Shown here one piece after another: positions 25,768 through 35,400 of a stretch of DNA of 64,000 nucleotides. Position numbers and translations under genes: made by a program. Below the pieces are notes generated by a model that was not told the origin of the DNA, searched no databases, and worked only from the letters and a program-made list of their open reading frames with translations. Location of the stretch: assembly GCF_037023745.1 (NCBI RefSeq), contig NZ_CP146101.1, positions 4,704,001-4,768,000 of the forward strand. Direction: 5' to 3'. This DNA comes from Streptomyces sp. SCSIO 30461 (GTDB taxonomy: Bacteria > Actinomycetota > Actinomycetes > Streptomycetales > Streptomycetaceae). The number at the start of each line of letters is the position of its first letter. Positions within the stretch are counted from its first letter, which is position 1.

Positions 25768-27084
25768 GTGTGGAGTAACGATGAGACGGTGGCCGCAGGT
25801 CACAGCATAGATCCCGTCCGTTGGCGGGATGCGTTCGAGGTGGCCATGGGCCGGATCGCGGGCCGGTTCGTCCGGGTCGAACCACGGATGCGGGCCGGGC
25901 GGTTGGTGCTGGGCCTGCTGGCGGACCTGCCGCGCAAGAACTGCTGGACGATCGCGGAGTGGGCCGGGGAGGCCAGCCCGCACGGCATGCAGCATCTGCT
26001 GTGCCGAGCCGTTTGGGATGCCGACGGCATCCGTGACGACGTGCGCGAATACGTCGTCGAGCACCTCTATGACGAGGCCGCGGTCCTGGTTGTCGACGAG
26101 ACCGGCGACGTGAAGAAGGGCACCCACACGGTCGGGGTCCAGCGCCAGTACACCGGCACCGCCGGCCGGATCGAGAACTCCCAGGTCGCGGTCTACCTCG
26201 TCTACGCCGGGACGCGCGGGCACGCGGCGGTCGACCGGGAGCTGTACATCCCGCGCTCCTGGACGTGCGACCCGGACCGCTGCCGGGCAGCCGGACTCGG
26301 CCAGGACACCGTCTTCGCGACCAAGCCGGAACTGGCCCGCACGATGATCGAACGATTCCTGGACGCCGGACACCACGTCGGCTGGGTCACCGGGGACGAG
26401 GTCTACGGCGGCAACCCAAGACTCCGTACGGCTCTGGAGGAACGCGGCATCGGCTATGTCCTCGCGGTGGCCTGCTCGGCCGAAGTGCCCACCGGCGCAG
26501 GCAAGTTCCGCGCCGATGCCCTGGCGGCGAAGGTGCCGAAGCGGGCCTGGCAGAAGCTCTCGGCCGGACACGGCGCGAAGGGGCAGCGATTCTACGACTG
26601 GGCCGTCATCGACCTCGCCGAGGCAGCCCCGGGCCACCACCAGCTGCTGATCCGCCGCAACCGCAGCACCGGTGAACTCGCCTACTACCGCTGTCACTCC
26701 ACCACGCCAGCATCCCTGGCCACCCTGGTCAAGGTCGCAGGTTCCAGATGGCGGGTGGAGGAGACCTTCCAAACAGAGAAGGGACTGGCCGGGCTGGATG
26801 AGCACCAGGTCCGCCGCTACCCCTCGTGGGCCCGCTGGGTCACCCTCGCGATGCTGGCCCACGCCTTCCTCGCCGTCGTCCGCGCCGACGAACACGCACA
26901 CCGACCCACGCCGGACGACCTGATCCCGCTGTCCTGCAACGAGATCTGCCGCCTGTTCATCGCGCTCGTCGTCCGGCCCGTCCTCGACGCGGCCCACCGG
27001 CTTGCCTGGTCCGACTGGCGCCGCCGCCACCAGGCACGATCACGCACCAGTCACTACCGGCGGCAAGCCGCATCCCAGACATGA
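25768..27084 (+). CDS. IS701-family transposase (intact)
   Basis: 438 aa, GTG start. Seen: LGLLADLPRKNCWTIAEWAG, the first catalytic Asp in VLVVDETGDVKKGTHTVGVQ, GWVTGDEVYGGNPRLRTALE with the second, and WRVEETFQTEKGLAGLDEHQ with the Glu. The frame is uninterrupted, unlike the copy at 21-22 kb, so element B may still be mobile. Its stop lies 25 nt before the right inverted repeat region ends. Confidence 0.93.
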   Translation: MWSNDETVAAGHSIDPVRWRDAFEVAMGRIAGRFVRVEPRMRAGRLVLGLLADLPRKNCWTIAEWAGEASPHGMQHLLCRAVWDADGIRDDVREYVVEHLYDEAAVLVVDETGDVKKGTHTVGVQRQYTGTAGRIENSQVAVYLVYAGTRGHAAVDRELYIPRSWTCDPDRCRAAGLGQDTVFATKPELARTMIERFLDAGHHVGWVTGDEVYGGNPRLRTALEERGIGYVLAVACSAEVPTGAGKFRADALAAKVPKRAWQKLSAGHGAKGQRFYDWAVIDLAEAAPGHHQLLIRRNRSTGELAYYRCHSTTPASLATLVKVAGSRWRVEETFQTEKGLAGLDEHQVRRYPSWARWVTLAMLAHAFLAVVRADEHAHRPTPDDLIPLSCNEICRLFIALVVRPVLDAAHRLAWSDWRRRHQARSRTSHYRRQAASQT

Positions 27085-27128
27085 AGATCACGATCTACAG
27101 CTGGAGTACTAGACCCAATGCCGCTGCT

Positions 27129-28102
27129 TTAAGCCGTGGCCTTGGGTTTTCGCTTGGTCGGGGCGATCTTGGAGGCGGGGGTGATGGTGACTGCTTCGGC
27201 CGTGGGGGCGGCGGGCTGGAGCCAGGTGCGGTGGTGGGCACGTTTGAGGGGTCTTCGAAGTTAAGCGGTGCGGCATGGCCATGCCAATGCGACGGTCGTC
27301 GGCCGGGAGGGCGGTCAGGCCAGTCATTGCACGGGCAGCGCACCGCGTCGGCCGTCCGCCCGGAAGCTGTCATGTACGCACGCACCGCTTAACTTCGAAG
27401 ACCCTCGTAACCGGGAAAGCCCCGGCCGGCGAGCAGCAGCATCCCCGGCTGGAGGTGCGGCAGCAGTGTGTCGGCGAGCACCGTCTCGGCCGCTCTGCAC
27501 GCCCCGGTGGCCGCGGCGAAGACCGCATGCGTGCCGCACTCGGCCAGCACCACCAGCCGCACCTGCGGAAACGCGCCCTTCTTCTCACCCCGCCCGGACC
27601 CCGGCCGTCCGAAGAACACATCGTTGGCAGGGGTGTCCGCCACATCCAGGGTCGTGCCGTCCACCGCCACCAGCCGCCGGCCCCGGTACCAAGCACCGAC
27701 CGTGTCCGGCGTCGCCACCGGACGGCACACCCGGCCGAACAGGGCCCGCAGCGGCTCCGGCCCCAGCCGGGCACGCGCCCGGGAGATCGCCCCGGTCGAG
27801 GGCACCTCCCACCTGCCCCGCCACCGGCCCGCCCAGGCCAGACCCTCCGTCAGCAGCCGCGCGACCTCCTCATACGCCTGCCCGGAGAACAGACACATCG
27901 CCAGCACGAAGTAGACCGTCACCCGAGCCGGCAGCAACCGGCTCCGCTGCTCAACCCGACCCGTCTCGGCGACGACCTCATCGACCAACTCCGCCGGGAA
28001 CGCCCGCGTCAACGCACCCAACGCAATCCGGTCCGACAACCGCTCCTCAACCGGCGGCTTCACCTGCCCAGCCCGTGGCACAGCACCCCTCCCCGACCAC
28101 AA
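27129..28102 (-). pseudogene. IS4 transposase split by a deletion and a MITE
   Basis: The N-terminal 233 residues are intact: LSDRIALGALTRAFPAELVD, then RRLVAVDGTTLDVADTPAND with the first catalytic Asp, breaking at GRGFPGYE. After the MITE the C-terminus reappears as HHRTWLQP and KIAPTKRKPKATA. Compared with the usual length of about 430-450 aa, some 150-190 residues including the catalytic Glu region are lost. Confidence 0.82.
27249..27404. repeat. 156-bp MITE-like element
   Basis: Perfect 24-bp terminal inverted repeats, starting GGGTCTTCGAAGTTAAGC at 27249 and mirrored up to 27404. There is no coding capacity between them, and the termini differ from those of the surrounding IS4. It sits inside the IS4 transposase. 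No clear target duplication is visible. Confidence 0.78.
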
Positions 28103-28139
28103 GCTACAAGCAACTCACCCCAAAGTCAGCGGCATTGGG

Positions 28140-29853
28140 CCTAGAAGATCACTGAAAATCTCGGGTTTGGGCCCCGCGGGTGGCCCCGCGGGGCCAGACT
28201 GCTGTGTGTGCAGGGGGAATGGGCCGGGGAGACGGTCGGGCCGGATGTGTGGGAGACCTGCCGGGAGCTGATCCCGGCAGGGAGTGTGTTCGCGTTCCTG
28301 GCCGAGCACCGCGAGCGGCTGCTGCCGCCGGAGATGTTCGCGGACATGTACCCCTCGGCCAACGGGCGGCCGAGCCTGCCGCCGCAGGTGCTGGCGACGG
28401 CGGTGGTGCTGCAGAGCCTGTTCGGGACCTCGGATGTGGAGACCGTGCTGGAGCTGCGGTGCGACCTGCGGTGGAAGGCGGCGTGCGGACTGGGGCTGAA
28501 CGACACGGCGTTCGACCCGTCGCTGCTGACCTACTTCCGGCGCCGCCTGCAGCGGTCCTCGGATCCGGGGCGGATCTTCACCCGGGTCAAGGAGGTCGTG
28601 GCCGCCACCGGCATCCTGCGCGGGAAGCGGCGCCGCGCGCTGGACTCCACGGTGTTCGACGACGCGGTGGCCACCCAGGACACGGTCACCCAGCTGATCT
28701 CGGCGATCCGCCGGGTGATCCGCGAGGTCCCCGGCGCCGGCCGCGTCGCCGCCGGGCATTGCACCGCTCACGACTACACCGACCCGGGCAAGCCGAAGAT
28801 CGCCTGGGACGACGAGCAGGCCCGCGCCGGGTTGGTGGACGCGCTGGTCACGGACGCGCTCAACCTGTTGGGCCGCCTGCCCGAGCAGGAGCTGGGCGAG
28901 CGGGCCGCGAACGCGGTCGGCCTGCTGGCGCTGGTCGCGGGCCAGGATGTGGAGCCCGCCGAGGGCTCCGACGGGCGCGACGGGCGCTGGCGCATCACCC
29001 AGGGGACCGTCCGCGACCGCGTGGTGTCCACCGTCGATCCCGAGGCCAGGCACATCCACAAGAACCGCACCCGCCACCAGGAAGGCTTCAAGGGCCACGT
29101 CGCCGTCGAGCCGGAGACCGGCTTATTCACCGAGGTCGCCCTCGCCGCGGGCTGCGGCCCCGAGAACCACGAGGCGAAGATCGCCGAGGACCTCCTCGCC
29201 GCCGAGGACGAGCCGTGCGAGGTGCTCGGCGACTCCGCCTACGGCACCGCCGACCTGCGCGACCACCTCGAACAGCAGGGCCACGACGCCGTCCTCAAAC
29301 CACCCCCGCTTCGCGCGGCCGTGCCCGGCGGCTTCACCAGCGACGACTTCCACATCGACACCGAGAACGGCCAGGTCACCTGCCCTGCCGGGCACATCGT
29401 CCCCCTCGGCAAGCCCCGGAAGACCGGCTTGCGGCAGGCTCAGTTCAAGAAGCTGTGTGCCGGCTGCCCGCTGCGCGAACGCTGCACCACCTCCAAGACC
29501 GGCCGCGTCCTGCAAGTCCACCCCCAGCACCAGCGCCTGGCCGACGCCCGTGCCCAGGCCACCGACCCCGCCTGGAAAGACACCTACCGCCGCTGGCGGC
29601 CACCCGTCGAACGCGGCATCGCCTGGCTGACCACCAAAGGCAACCGCAGACTGCGCTACCTCGGCACCCTCAAGAACGACACCTGGCTCCGCAACCGAGC
29701 CGCCGCCCTCAACCTCCGACGGCTCGTCAACCTCGGCCTCGAAGTGGCCGCCGACGGCACCTGGACCCTGACCCCGGCCACACCGTGAAGCACGGAGGGC
29801 GGCCCCGCCACCGGCGGACCGCCCCCACAACAAGATTTTCAGCAGCCTTCTAG
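28140..29853 (+). mobile_element. IS1182-family element (intact)
   Basis: CTAG at 28140-28143 and 29850-29853. Imperfect inverted ends: TAGAAGATCACTGAAAATCT at the left; the right end is the complement of TAGAAGGCTGCTGAAAATCT. It carries one complete transposase gene and abuts the IS4 remnant, sharing its CTAG. Confidence 0.85.
28208..29788 (+). CDS. IS1182-family transposase
   Basis: 526 aa, GTG start. N-terminal DUF772-like region (YPSANGRPSLPPQVLATAVV, VLELRCDLRWKAACGLGLND), then RALDSTVFDDAVATQDTVTQ with the first Asp, and CEVLGDSAYGTADLRDHLEQ with the second. A Cys-rich zinc-knuckle-like segment (FKKLCAGCPLRERCTTSK) and the Glu in RPPVERGIAWLTTKGNRRLR follow. Full length and open throughout. 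Confidence 0.94.
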   Translation: MQGEWAGETVGPDVWETCRELIPAGSVFAFLAEHRERLLPPEMFADMYPSANGRPSLPPQVLATAVVLQSLFGTSDVETVLELRCDLRWKAACGLGLNDTAFDPSLLTYFRRRLQRSSDPGRIFTRVKEVVAATGILRGKRRRALDSTVFDDAVATQDTVTQLISAIRRVIREVPGAGRVAAGHCTAHDYTDPGKPKIAWDDEQARAGLVDALVTDALNLLGRLPEQELGERAANAVGLLALVAGQDVEPAEGSDGRDGRWRITQGTVRDRVVSTVDPEARHIHKNRTRHQEGFKGHVAVEPETGLFTEVALAAGCGPENHEAKIAEDLLAAEDEPCEVLGDSAYGTADLRDHLEQQGHDAVLKPPPLRAAVPGGFTSDDFHIDTENGQVTCPAGHIVPLGKPRKTGLRQAQFKKLCAGCPLRERCTTSKTGRVLQVHPQHQRLADARAQATDPAWKDTYRRWRPPVERGIAWLTTKGNRRLRYLGTLKNDTWLRNRAAALNLRRLVNLGLEVAADGTWTLTPATP

Positions 29854-29886
29854 ACGAGCCGACCCGCATCGGACCGCACGGCACCA

Positions 29887-29928
<42 letters not shown>

Positions 29929-29972
29929 AGCAAGCAGAGGACGCCGGCCGCACGAGCCACGGGGCGCACGGG

Positions 29973-30947
29973 ATGCGTTCCCCCACACCCCGTACGATTT
30001 CGCCGGAGGACGATCGATTGCTTCGGGACACGTACGGCACCGCACCGCGCCGCCACCGGCGGCTGTTCGCCGTGGGCGCGGCCCTGGCCTGCCTCGTCGC
30101 CGCGGTGTCCGCGCACCTCGCCGGGGACGCCGAGCGCTCGATCGCCGTACCTCGGGAGGTGCGGGAGCTGAAGGTAGCCACCTGGAACATGTGCGGCGTG
30201 CGGCAGTGGGGCTGCGGGGCGACCGGGAGCAGCGGCCGCAAGGTGCGCGAGCTGACGCTGCTGGCCACCGCCGACGGCGCACGGGTGATCCTGCTCCAGG
30301 AGACCTGCTCGGGTGACCTCGACGCGGCCCGCAGGGAACTGGGAAGCGCCTGGCACAGCACGTTCCGGGCGTACGTCTCCGTGGACGGGGCGGGGAAGCG
30401 CCGGACGGTGCGGTGCGCGGTGCCGGAGCAGGGTTCGGCGGGCTACGGGATCATGGCGGCGTTCCCGCTTTCCCGGGTCACCCCGGTGCGCTCGCACCAG
30501 CCGGCGACCGGTCTGCAACGCGGCATCGTCTGCGCCACGGTTGCCGCGCACGGCATCCGGGTGTGCAACGCCCACCTCAGCCTGCCCGGCGGCGATCGGG
30601 CCCATCCGGACCGGGAGTACCGCGACGACCAGCTGACGGCCCTGGTCCGGGCGGCGGCGGGTCCGCGGACGGTGTTCGGCGGCGACCTGAACATCGGGCC
30701 GCCGTCGTTCCGCAATCCCGACAGCCGGCTCTGGCCGCACGAGCTCCACCGCCGCTACCGCGAGTGCGACCAGTCGTCCGCCGCGACGCGAGGCGCGACG
30801 CCGACCCACCGCTCCGGACACAAGGTGGATCACCTCTTCACCGGGCTGCCGCGGAACGGCTGCTCCGTGCGGGACACCGGCGCTTCGGACCACCGTGCGC
30901 TGATCCTGTCGGTGAGGACGGGGCGGGCACCCGCCGCCGGGGCCTGA
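29973..30947 (+). CDS. Exported endonuclease/exonuclease/phosphatase (EEP) family protein
   Basis: 324 aa. A single N-terminal membrane segment (LFAVGAALACLVAAVSAHLA) follows a basic stretch, so the catalytic part is extracytoplasmic or membrane-anchored. The EEP (DNase I-like) core follows: ELKVATWNMCGVRQWGC, VILLQETCSGDL, NAHLSLPGGDRAHPDREY, FGGDLNI and the final SDHRAL. Typical metal-dependent phosphoesterase residues (Asn, Glu, Asp-Asn, Asp-His) are all present. Substrate unknown: nucleic acid or phospholipid headgroup. It converges on the glycopolymer genes with an 18-nt gap. Confidence 0.88.
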   Translation: MRSPTPRTISPEDDRLLRDTYGTAPRRHRRLFAVGAALACLVAAVSAHLAGDAERSIAVPREVRELKVATWNMCGVRQWGCGATGSSGRKVRELTLLATADGARVILLQETCSGDLDAARRELGSAWHSTFRAYVSVDGAGKRRTVRCAVPEQGSAGYGIMAAFPLSRVTPVRSHQPATGLQRGIVCATVAAHGIRVCNAHLSLPGGDRAHPDREYRDDQLTALVRAAAGPRTVFGGDLNIGPPSFRNPDSRLWPHELHRRYRECDQSSAATRGATPTHRSGHKVDHLFTGLPRNGCSVRDTGASDHRALILSVRTGRAPAAGA

Positions 30948-30965
30948 TCCGCCGGCCGACTCCGG

Positions 30966-32405
30966 TCAGTGGCTCCGGCTGAAGTAGCCGTCCGGCTGGT
31001 GTGCGGCGAATGCGCTCGTCACGGTGAAGTCGACCGACGACCGCGCGGACTCGTTGCCGGCCCGATCCACCCCGAAGACCTCGACCACGTGCCGGCCTTC
31101 GCTCCAGGACCAGCCGGATTCCCAGGCCCAACCGCCGTCGGGGGCCACATCGCCCCACCCGAGGCTGATGCCGCCCTCCTCGAACCCCACGCGCACGGCT
31201 CCCGGGGCGAAACCCATGAAGCCGACGACTGGCCCCGGCACCTGCTGACCCGGCACCGGAACCGTGAACACCGGCGTGGGCGTCCCCTCCACGACCGTGA
31301 AGGTGACCTCGGTCCGCTCCGAGTGGTAGCCGGCTGCGCTCACCGCGAAGATGCGGACGACGTGCTCGCCCTTGCTCCAGGCTCTGCCCGGATCCCAGGT
31401 CCAGCCGCCGTCGGGGGCCACACCCGGAGACCCCATGAACTTCCCGTTCTCCCAGATGCTCACGCGCACGGCGCCGGGGGCGGACCCCGTGAACCGTACG
31501 ATGCCGCCGGGCACGCGCTCGCCGACCGCCGGCACCGAGACCACCGGCGCGGGGAACGACGACTGCACCTTCGAGGTGGCTTCGAGGTAGGCGTTGATGC
31601 CCGACCTGTCGGCATCGGGCTGTTCGTGGCCGTTGCGGACGAACCCCAGGCGGGGAGCGATCCCGTCGATCAGGAGGTTGACGATTCCCATGAGAATCGG
31701 AACGTTCCGCCTGGTCACCAGCGTGTGGTCGGTGATGTACGGGGATTCGCTGTAGACGAAGTTGAAGTTCTCGTACCCGCTGAAGAGCTGCAGGAACGGT
31801 TCGACCTGCTCTGTGTACTGCTCGTCCCGGGGCGAGGAGAGCATGTAGACGTTGGCTCCACGGTTCGCTCCCTGCCGCACCAGGTCGGGAATGACGGAGT
31901 CGAGGACGCGGACGTTCTCGTCCGTCACCTCGCCCATCATGAACTGCGCGACCGTCGGATGCTTCAGGACGTAGCTGCCGACCTTGAACTGCGGCACGAT
32001 GGACACGATGTTCCGGAAGCCGTACTTCAGCCCGAAATAGAGCGCCGCGCTGCCGCCCTTCGAACCGCCGAACATCGTGCAGTCGTCCGGAGTCAGGTCG
32101 AGGGACCGCATGACGTTGGATATCAGCCTGACGACGGACTGCTCCAGAGAGAAGTCCATCCCCTTGCACAGGTAGTAGCTGTTCTTTCCGTCGAACAGGT
32201 CCCGGATCCAGAGGATGTTGGACCGGAGGTTGTCGAAGACACCGTTCGACCAACCGTATTCCTCGGGTGCCGAGAAGTTGGCGAACACCACCACCAGGTG
32301 CCGGTTGCCGTTCTTCGCGTGCGCGAACCGGTATTCGACGGGATGAGTCCTGGAGGCCTCGATGCCGGTGAGTGTCGGGCGCCCGCCGGAGGCTGCCTTA
32401 GACAT
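30966..32405 (-). CDS. Asp2-like alpha/beta-hydrolase with two C-terminal Ig-like repeats
   Basis: 479 aa. ATG 32405 overlaps the stop of the upstream gene by 8 nt. Residues 1-290 form an alpha/beta-hydrolase-like domain with the nucleophile elbow MFGGSKGGSAALYFGLKYGF, seen also in Asp2 of accessory Sec systems and in hydrolases beside teichoic-acid transferases. Residues 290-470 contain two copies of an Ig-like/adhesin-type repeat, each with PVPGxxVPGxxVxFxGxAPGAVRV and a W-rich VAPDGGWTWDPGRAWSKGEH hairpin. No signal peptide is visible. It probably acts on, or acylates/deacylates, the glycopolymer made by the coupled TagF-like enzyme (inference). Confidence 0.82.
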   Translation of the reverse strand: MSKAASGGRPTLTGIEASRTHPVEYRFAHAKNGNRHLVVVFANFSAPEEYGWSNGVFDNLRSNILWIRDLFDGKNSYYLCKGMDFSLEQSVVRLISNVMRSLDLTPDDCTMFGGSKGGSAALYFGLKYGFRNIVSIVPQFKVGSYVLKHPTVAQFMMGEVTDENVRVLDSVIPDLVRQGANRGANVYMLSSPRDEQYTEQVEPFLQLFSGYENFNFVYSESPYITDHTLVTRRNVPILMGIVNLLIDGIAPRLGFVRNGHEQPDADRSGINAYLEATSKVQSSFPAPVVSVPAVGERVPGGIVRFTGSAPGAVRVSIWENGKFMGSPGVAPDGGWTWDPGRAWSKGEHVVRIFAVSAAGYHSERTEVTFTVVEGTPTPVFTVPVPGQQVPGPVVGFMGFAPGAVRVGFEEGGISLGWGDVAPDGGWAWESGWSWSEGRHVVEVFGVDRAGNESARSSVDFTVTSAFAAHQPDGYFSRSH

Positions 32406-35400
32406 GCGCGGAGTCCAATCTGCCCGTCGATTGCTGCGGCACCCCGGCAAGGGTGCGATCGTGCCGTGACACGACCTGGTCGGTGATGTAGTGCCTGGCG
32501 GCGCCGACCGCCGGCGCCTTAGCCTGCGCGGGGTCGAGGTCCCCGCCGGCGATCAGAATCCGGTCGGCCAGCCGTGCCGCCGCGTAGCCGTCGTCGAGAT
32601 CGCAGAACTCTTCCTGGAACCACTCGTAGCGGGCGGCGTACGCCTCCTGGATGGCGTCGATGTCGCGGACCGCGGAGATGAGTTCCGCCGACTCGAAGAG
32701 CAGCGGTCCCGGAGCGCTTTCCTCGAAGTCGAAGTAGAAGCCCCGGAGAGTGTCGCGGTAGTGGTCGAGGTCGTACGTGAAGAACAGGAGCGGACGTCCC
32801 GTGTTGACGAAGTCGAACATCAGCGACGAATAGTCGGTGATCATTACGTCGGTGATCAGCGAGAGATCGGCCATGTCGGGGTAGTCCGACACGTCGAACA
32901 CGAATCCGTCGCCCGCCCCGGGGACCGGGTCCACCACGTTGGGGTGGCGGCGCACCATGAGCACGTGGTCCGCTCCGAGCCGGGCGCGGGCATCCTCGAG
33001 ATCGATACGGAAGTCGAACTTGTACTTTCCGGGTGCGTAGAACTGGTCGTCCCGCCACGTGGGGGCGTACATGATGACGCGCTTGCCCCGCGGGAGACCG
33101 ATCCGCTGCCTGATCTGCGCCGCTCTGTTCTCCGTCCCGGAGCGGCGCAGGATGTCGTTGCGGGGATAGCCGCACTCGACCATTTCGCCGGGAAACCGGA
33201 AGGCGCGCTGGAGGATCGGAGTGGAGAAGCTGTTGGGGGACACCAGCATGTCCCAGTTCTGCACTTCCTTCTCGACACGTTCGAGGTAGCGTTTGTCGGC
33301 GAAATGCACCGACTCGATGTCGTGGCCGATCTTCTTCAGCGGCGTGCCGTGCCAGGTCTGTACGACCACCTGCTCAGGACGCTTCGTGAACCAGTCGGGG
33401 AGATGGTTGTTGGCCACGACGTAGCGCGCGGTGGCCAGTGCCTCGTACCATTCCGGTGACCACATGCGGATCGCGCGGGCCGTGGCGGGCACGTCGACCT
33501 GGTCGTCCCGAACCACCCACAGGTGTTCCAGCGGCAGCCCTCTGCGGACGAGTTCCTCGTGCACGACACGCGGGCTGTCCGAGTACTGCGTGCCCTTGAA
33601 CGCGTCGAAGAGCACGGCGGGGCGGATCGGGTCGCGCCTGGCGGCCGGGTACAGCTCGGTGCGCATCTGCTTCTGGCGGTACGGTCCGCGCGCGCGATCG
33701 GGCATGGCGGAGTGCACCAGGAGCGACAGCCTGTCGTAGGCCTCCGACTGGAGCTCGTACTCCCGGCCGTCGACCTCGACCGCGAGGGGAAGCTCGCCGA
33801 TGAGCTCCTGTTCGATCTTGACCATCAGGTCTTCGCGTCGCTCTTCGGGCGCGACCGTGGACAGGTCCTGGCGGCGCAGGAAGAAGTCCCATCGGCCGGC
33901 CGCGAGCGGGATGGCGCCGGCGAGGGTCCGCACGGCCGCCGGTGTGACGACACAGCGGAACTCGTGGCCGGTCCAGGCGAGAGAGAACCTCCGTTCCGCG
34001 CCCTGGGCACGCGAGCGGACGACCATGTGCGAGGCCAGGTACTCCGCGCTGGTGAGCCGGTCGACCGCCGAGTAGCGCCCCGAGATCTCCAGGGAGCCGT
34101 CCTCCCTCCAGGCCACCTTCGTCGTCGACGGAAGGCAAGCCCGCTCGAAGAGTACGACGTAGCCGGAACCGTTGCGGTGCACCACGACCTCGCGGTCACC
34201 TTCTGGCGTCTGGAGGGAGGCGGGCAGGTGGTAGCGGCCGTCCGCGGTCTCCTCGGCCATCACCGGATAGATCGGCGCCTTCCGGCCCTCGACGTGGAGC
34301 GTGGTCTTCCAGCCGTTGCTGCCCATGTTCCAGGAGCTCGGGAGGCCGGCGCTCTCCTCGCCGCGCGAGCCCGGGACGAGCCCGGCGAGCGGGATGCGGG
34401 TGGTGAAGGTGCACCACCCCTCACCTCCCTGGGAGAAGTGCACCCAGGAGTCGTGCTGCGCGGCGCCGCTGAGGCCGCGTACCCGGAACTTGCCCCACTC
34501 GGGAACCGTGGGACCGAGGTACACGCCGCCGAGTTCGAGCGCGTCACCGACGATCCGGTGGCGGGTGATGCGGCACCGGACGATCTCGACCCGGAGCTTC
34601 AGGGTGCCCTGGAGGAAGAGCGGAACGATGCGTGTGTTCTTGTCGACGTAGCGGTACGGAGGGTTGGAGGCGCTGCCCGCGCCACCGCGGGCCAGTCCCT
34701 TGTACCGGAACAGGCCCCGGCTCAGCACCCCCGCGGCAACGTCCCAGGTTCCCTCGACCCACTTGCCCTTGTGCTTGAGCCGCGTGGTGTTGATCCGTAC
34801 ATCGAATCCCGACCAGTCGTAGCAGTAGCGGTTCTGGTTGGAGTGCTCGGTGGCCTGGGGGTGGTACGTGGTCGTGGCCGGGGTCACGAGCATCCGGCCC
34901 TGCTTCTTGTTGCGCAGGGCCAGTGCCTTCACCGACATCCGGCGCCTGTGCACATTGATGAAGCGGATGTACGCCGCACCGGAGAGGTGCAGCGAGTCGC
35001 CCGACCACTGGGCGTTCGCGACCGAACCGTGCAGCGACAGTTCCTTGTCGAGCCGGTACGTCTTCTTGTCGAGTCCGATCTCGCGGTCGCCGAGGTACGG
35101 GTAATTCAGGTAGCGGTGGAGCCGGCGCCGGACGGGCATCGGACCGCCCTTGCGCTCGAACGCGATGACCTCCAGGAGTTCGTCGAGCTTCCGGGAGCGC
35201 ACGAGGTGCCACTTCACCCGGGACGCGGCGTCGAGGTCGTCGATGACGTTCTCGGCGGCCTCGTCGAGGAACTCGTTGGACCACTCCATGAAGGCGTGCC
35301 GGTACTCCTCGTCCGCGTCGGGCAGCACCTTGAGGTGCAGCATCAGGTCCGATTTCAGGCAGGCGAGGTCGTACTTGCGCTTGTGTTCGAGGTAGGCGCG

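Larger units (their letters stand above)
24804..27112 (+). mobile_element. IS701-family element B carrying a SUKH passenger gene
   Basis: Flanked by CTAG at both ends (24804-24807 and 27109-27112), with perfect inverted repeats just inside: TACTCCAGCTGTAGATCGTG at the left, and its exact complement at the right, extending 25 bp. Total 2.3 kb, longer than a plain IS701 of about 1.4 kb. The extra space holds an SMI1/KNR4-type gene in the same orientation as the transposase. I looked for another left end just upstream of the transposase and found none. Confidence 0.82.
27109..28143 (-). mobile_element. IS4-family element, internally deleted
   Basis: Bounded by CTAG on both sides, each shared with a neighbouring IS. 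Inverted ends CCCAATGCCGCTG (27114) and CAGCGGCATTGGG (ending 28139). It is about 1 kb, too short for a full element, because the middle of the transposase gene is missing and a MITE sits there. Confidence 0.8.

Noticed and set aside
25680-25770. Possible internal left end of IS701 element B between the SUKH gene and the transposase
   Set aside because: GTTGATCATCGTGACTT only loosely resembles the terminal repeat; the perfect repeats are at 24804 and 27112, so the SUKH gene is inside the element.
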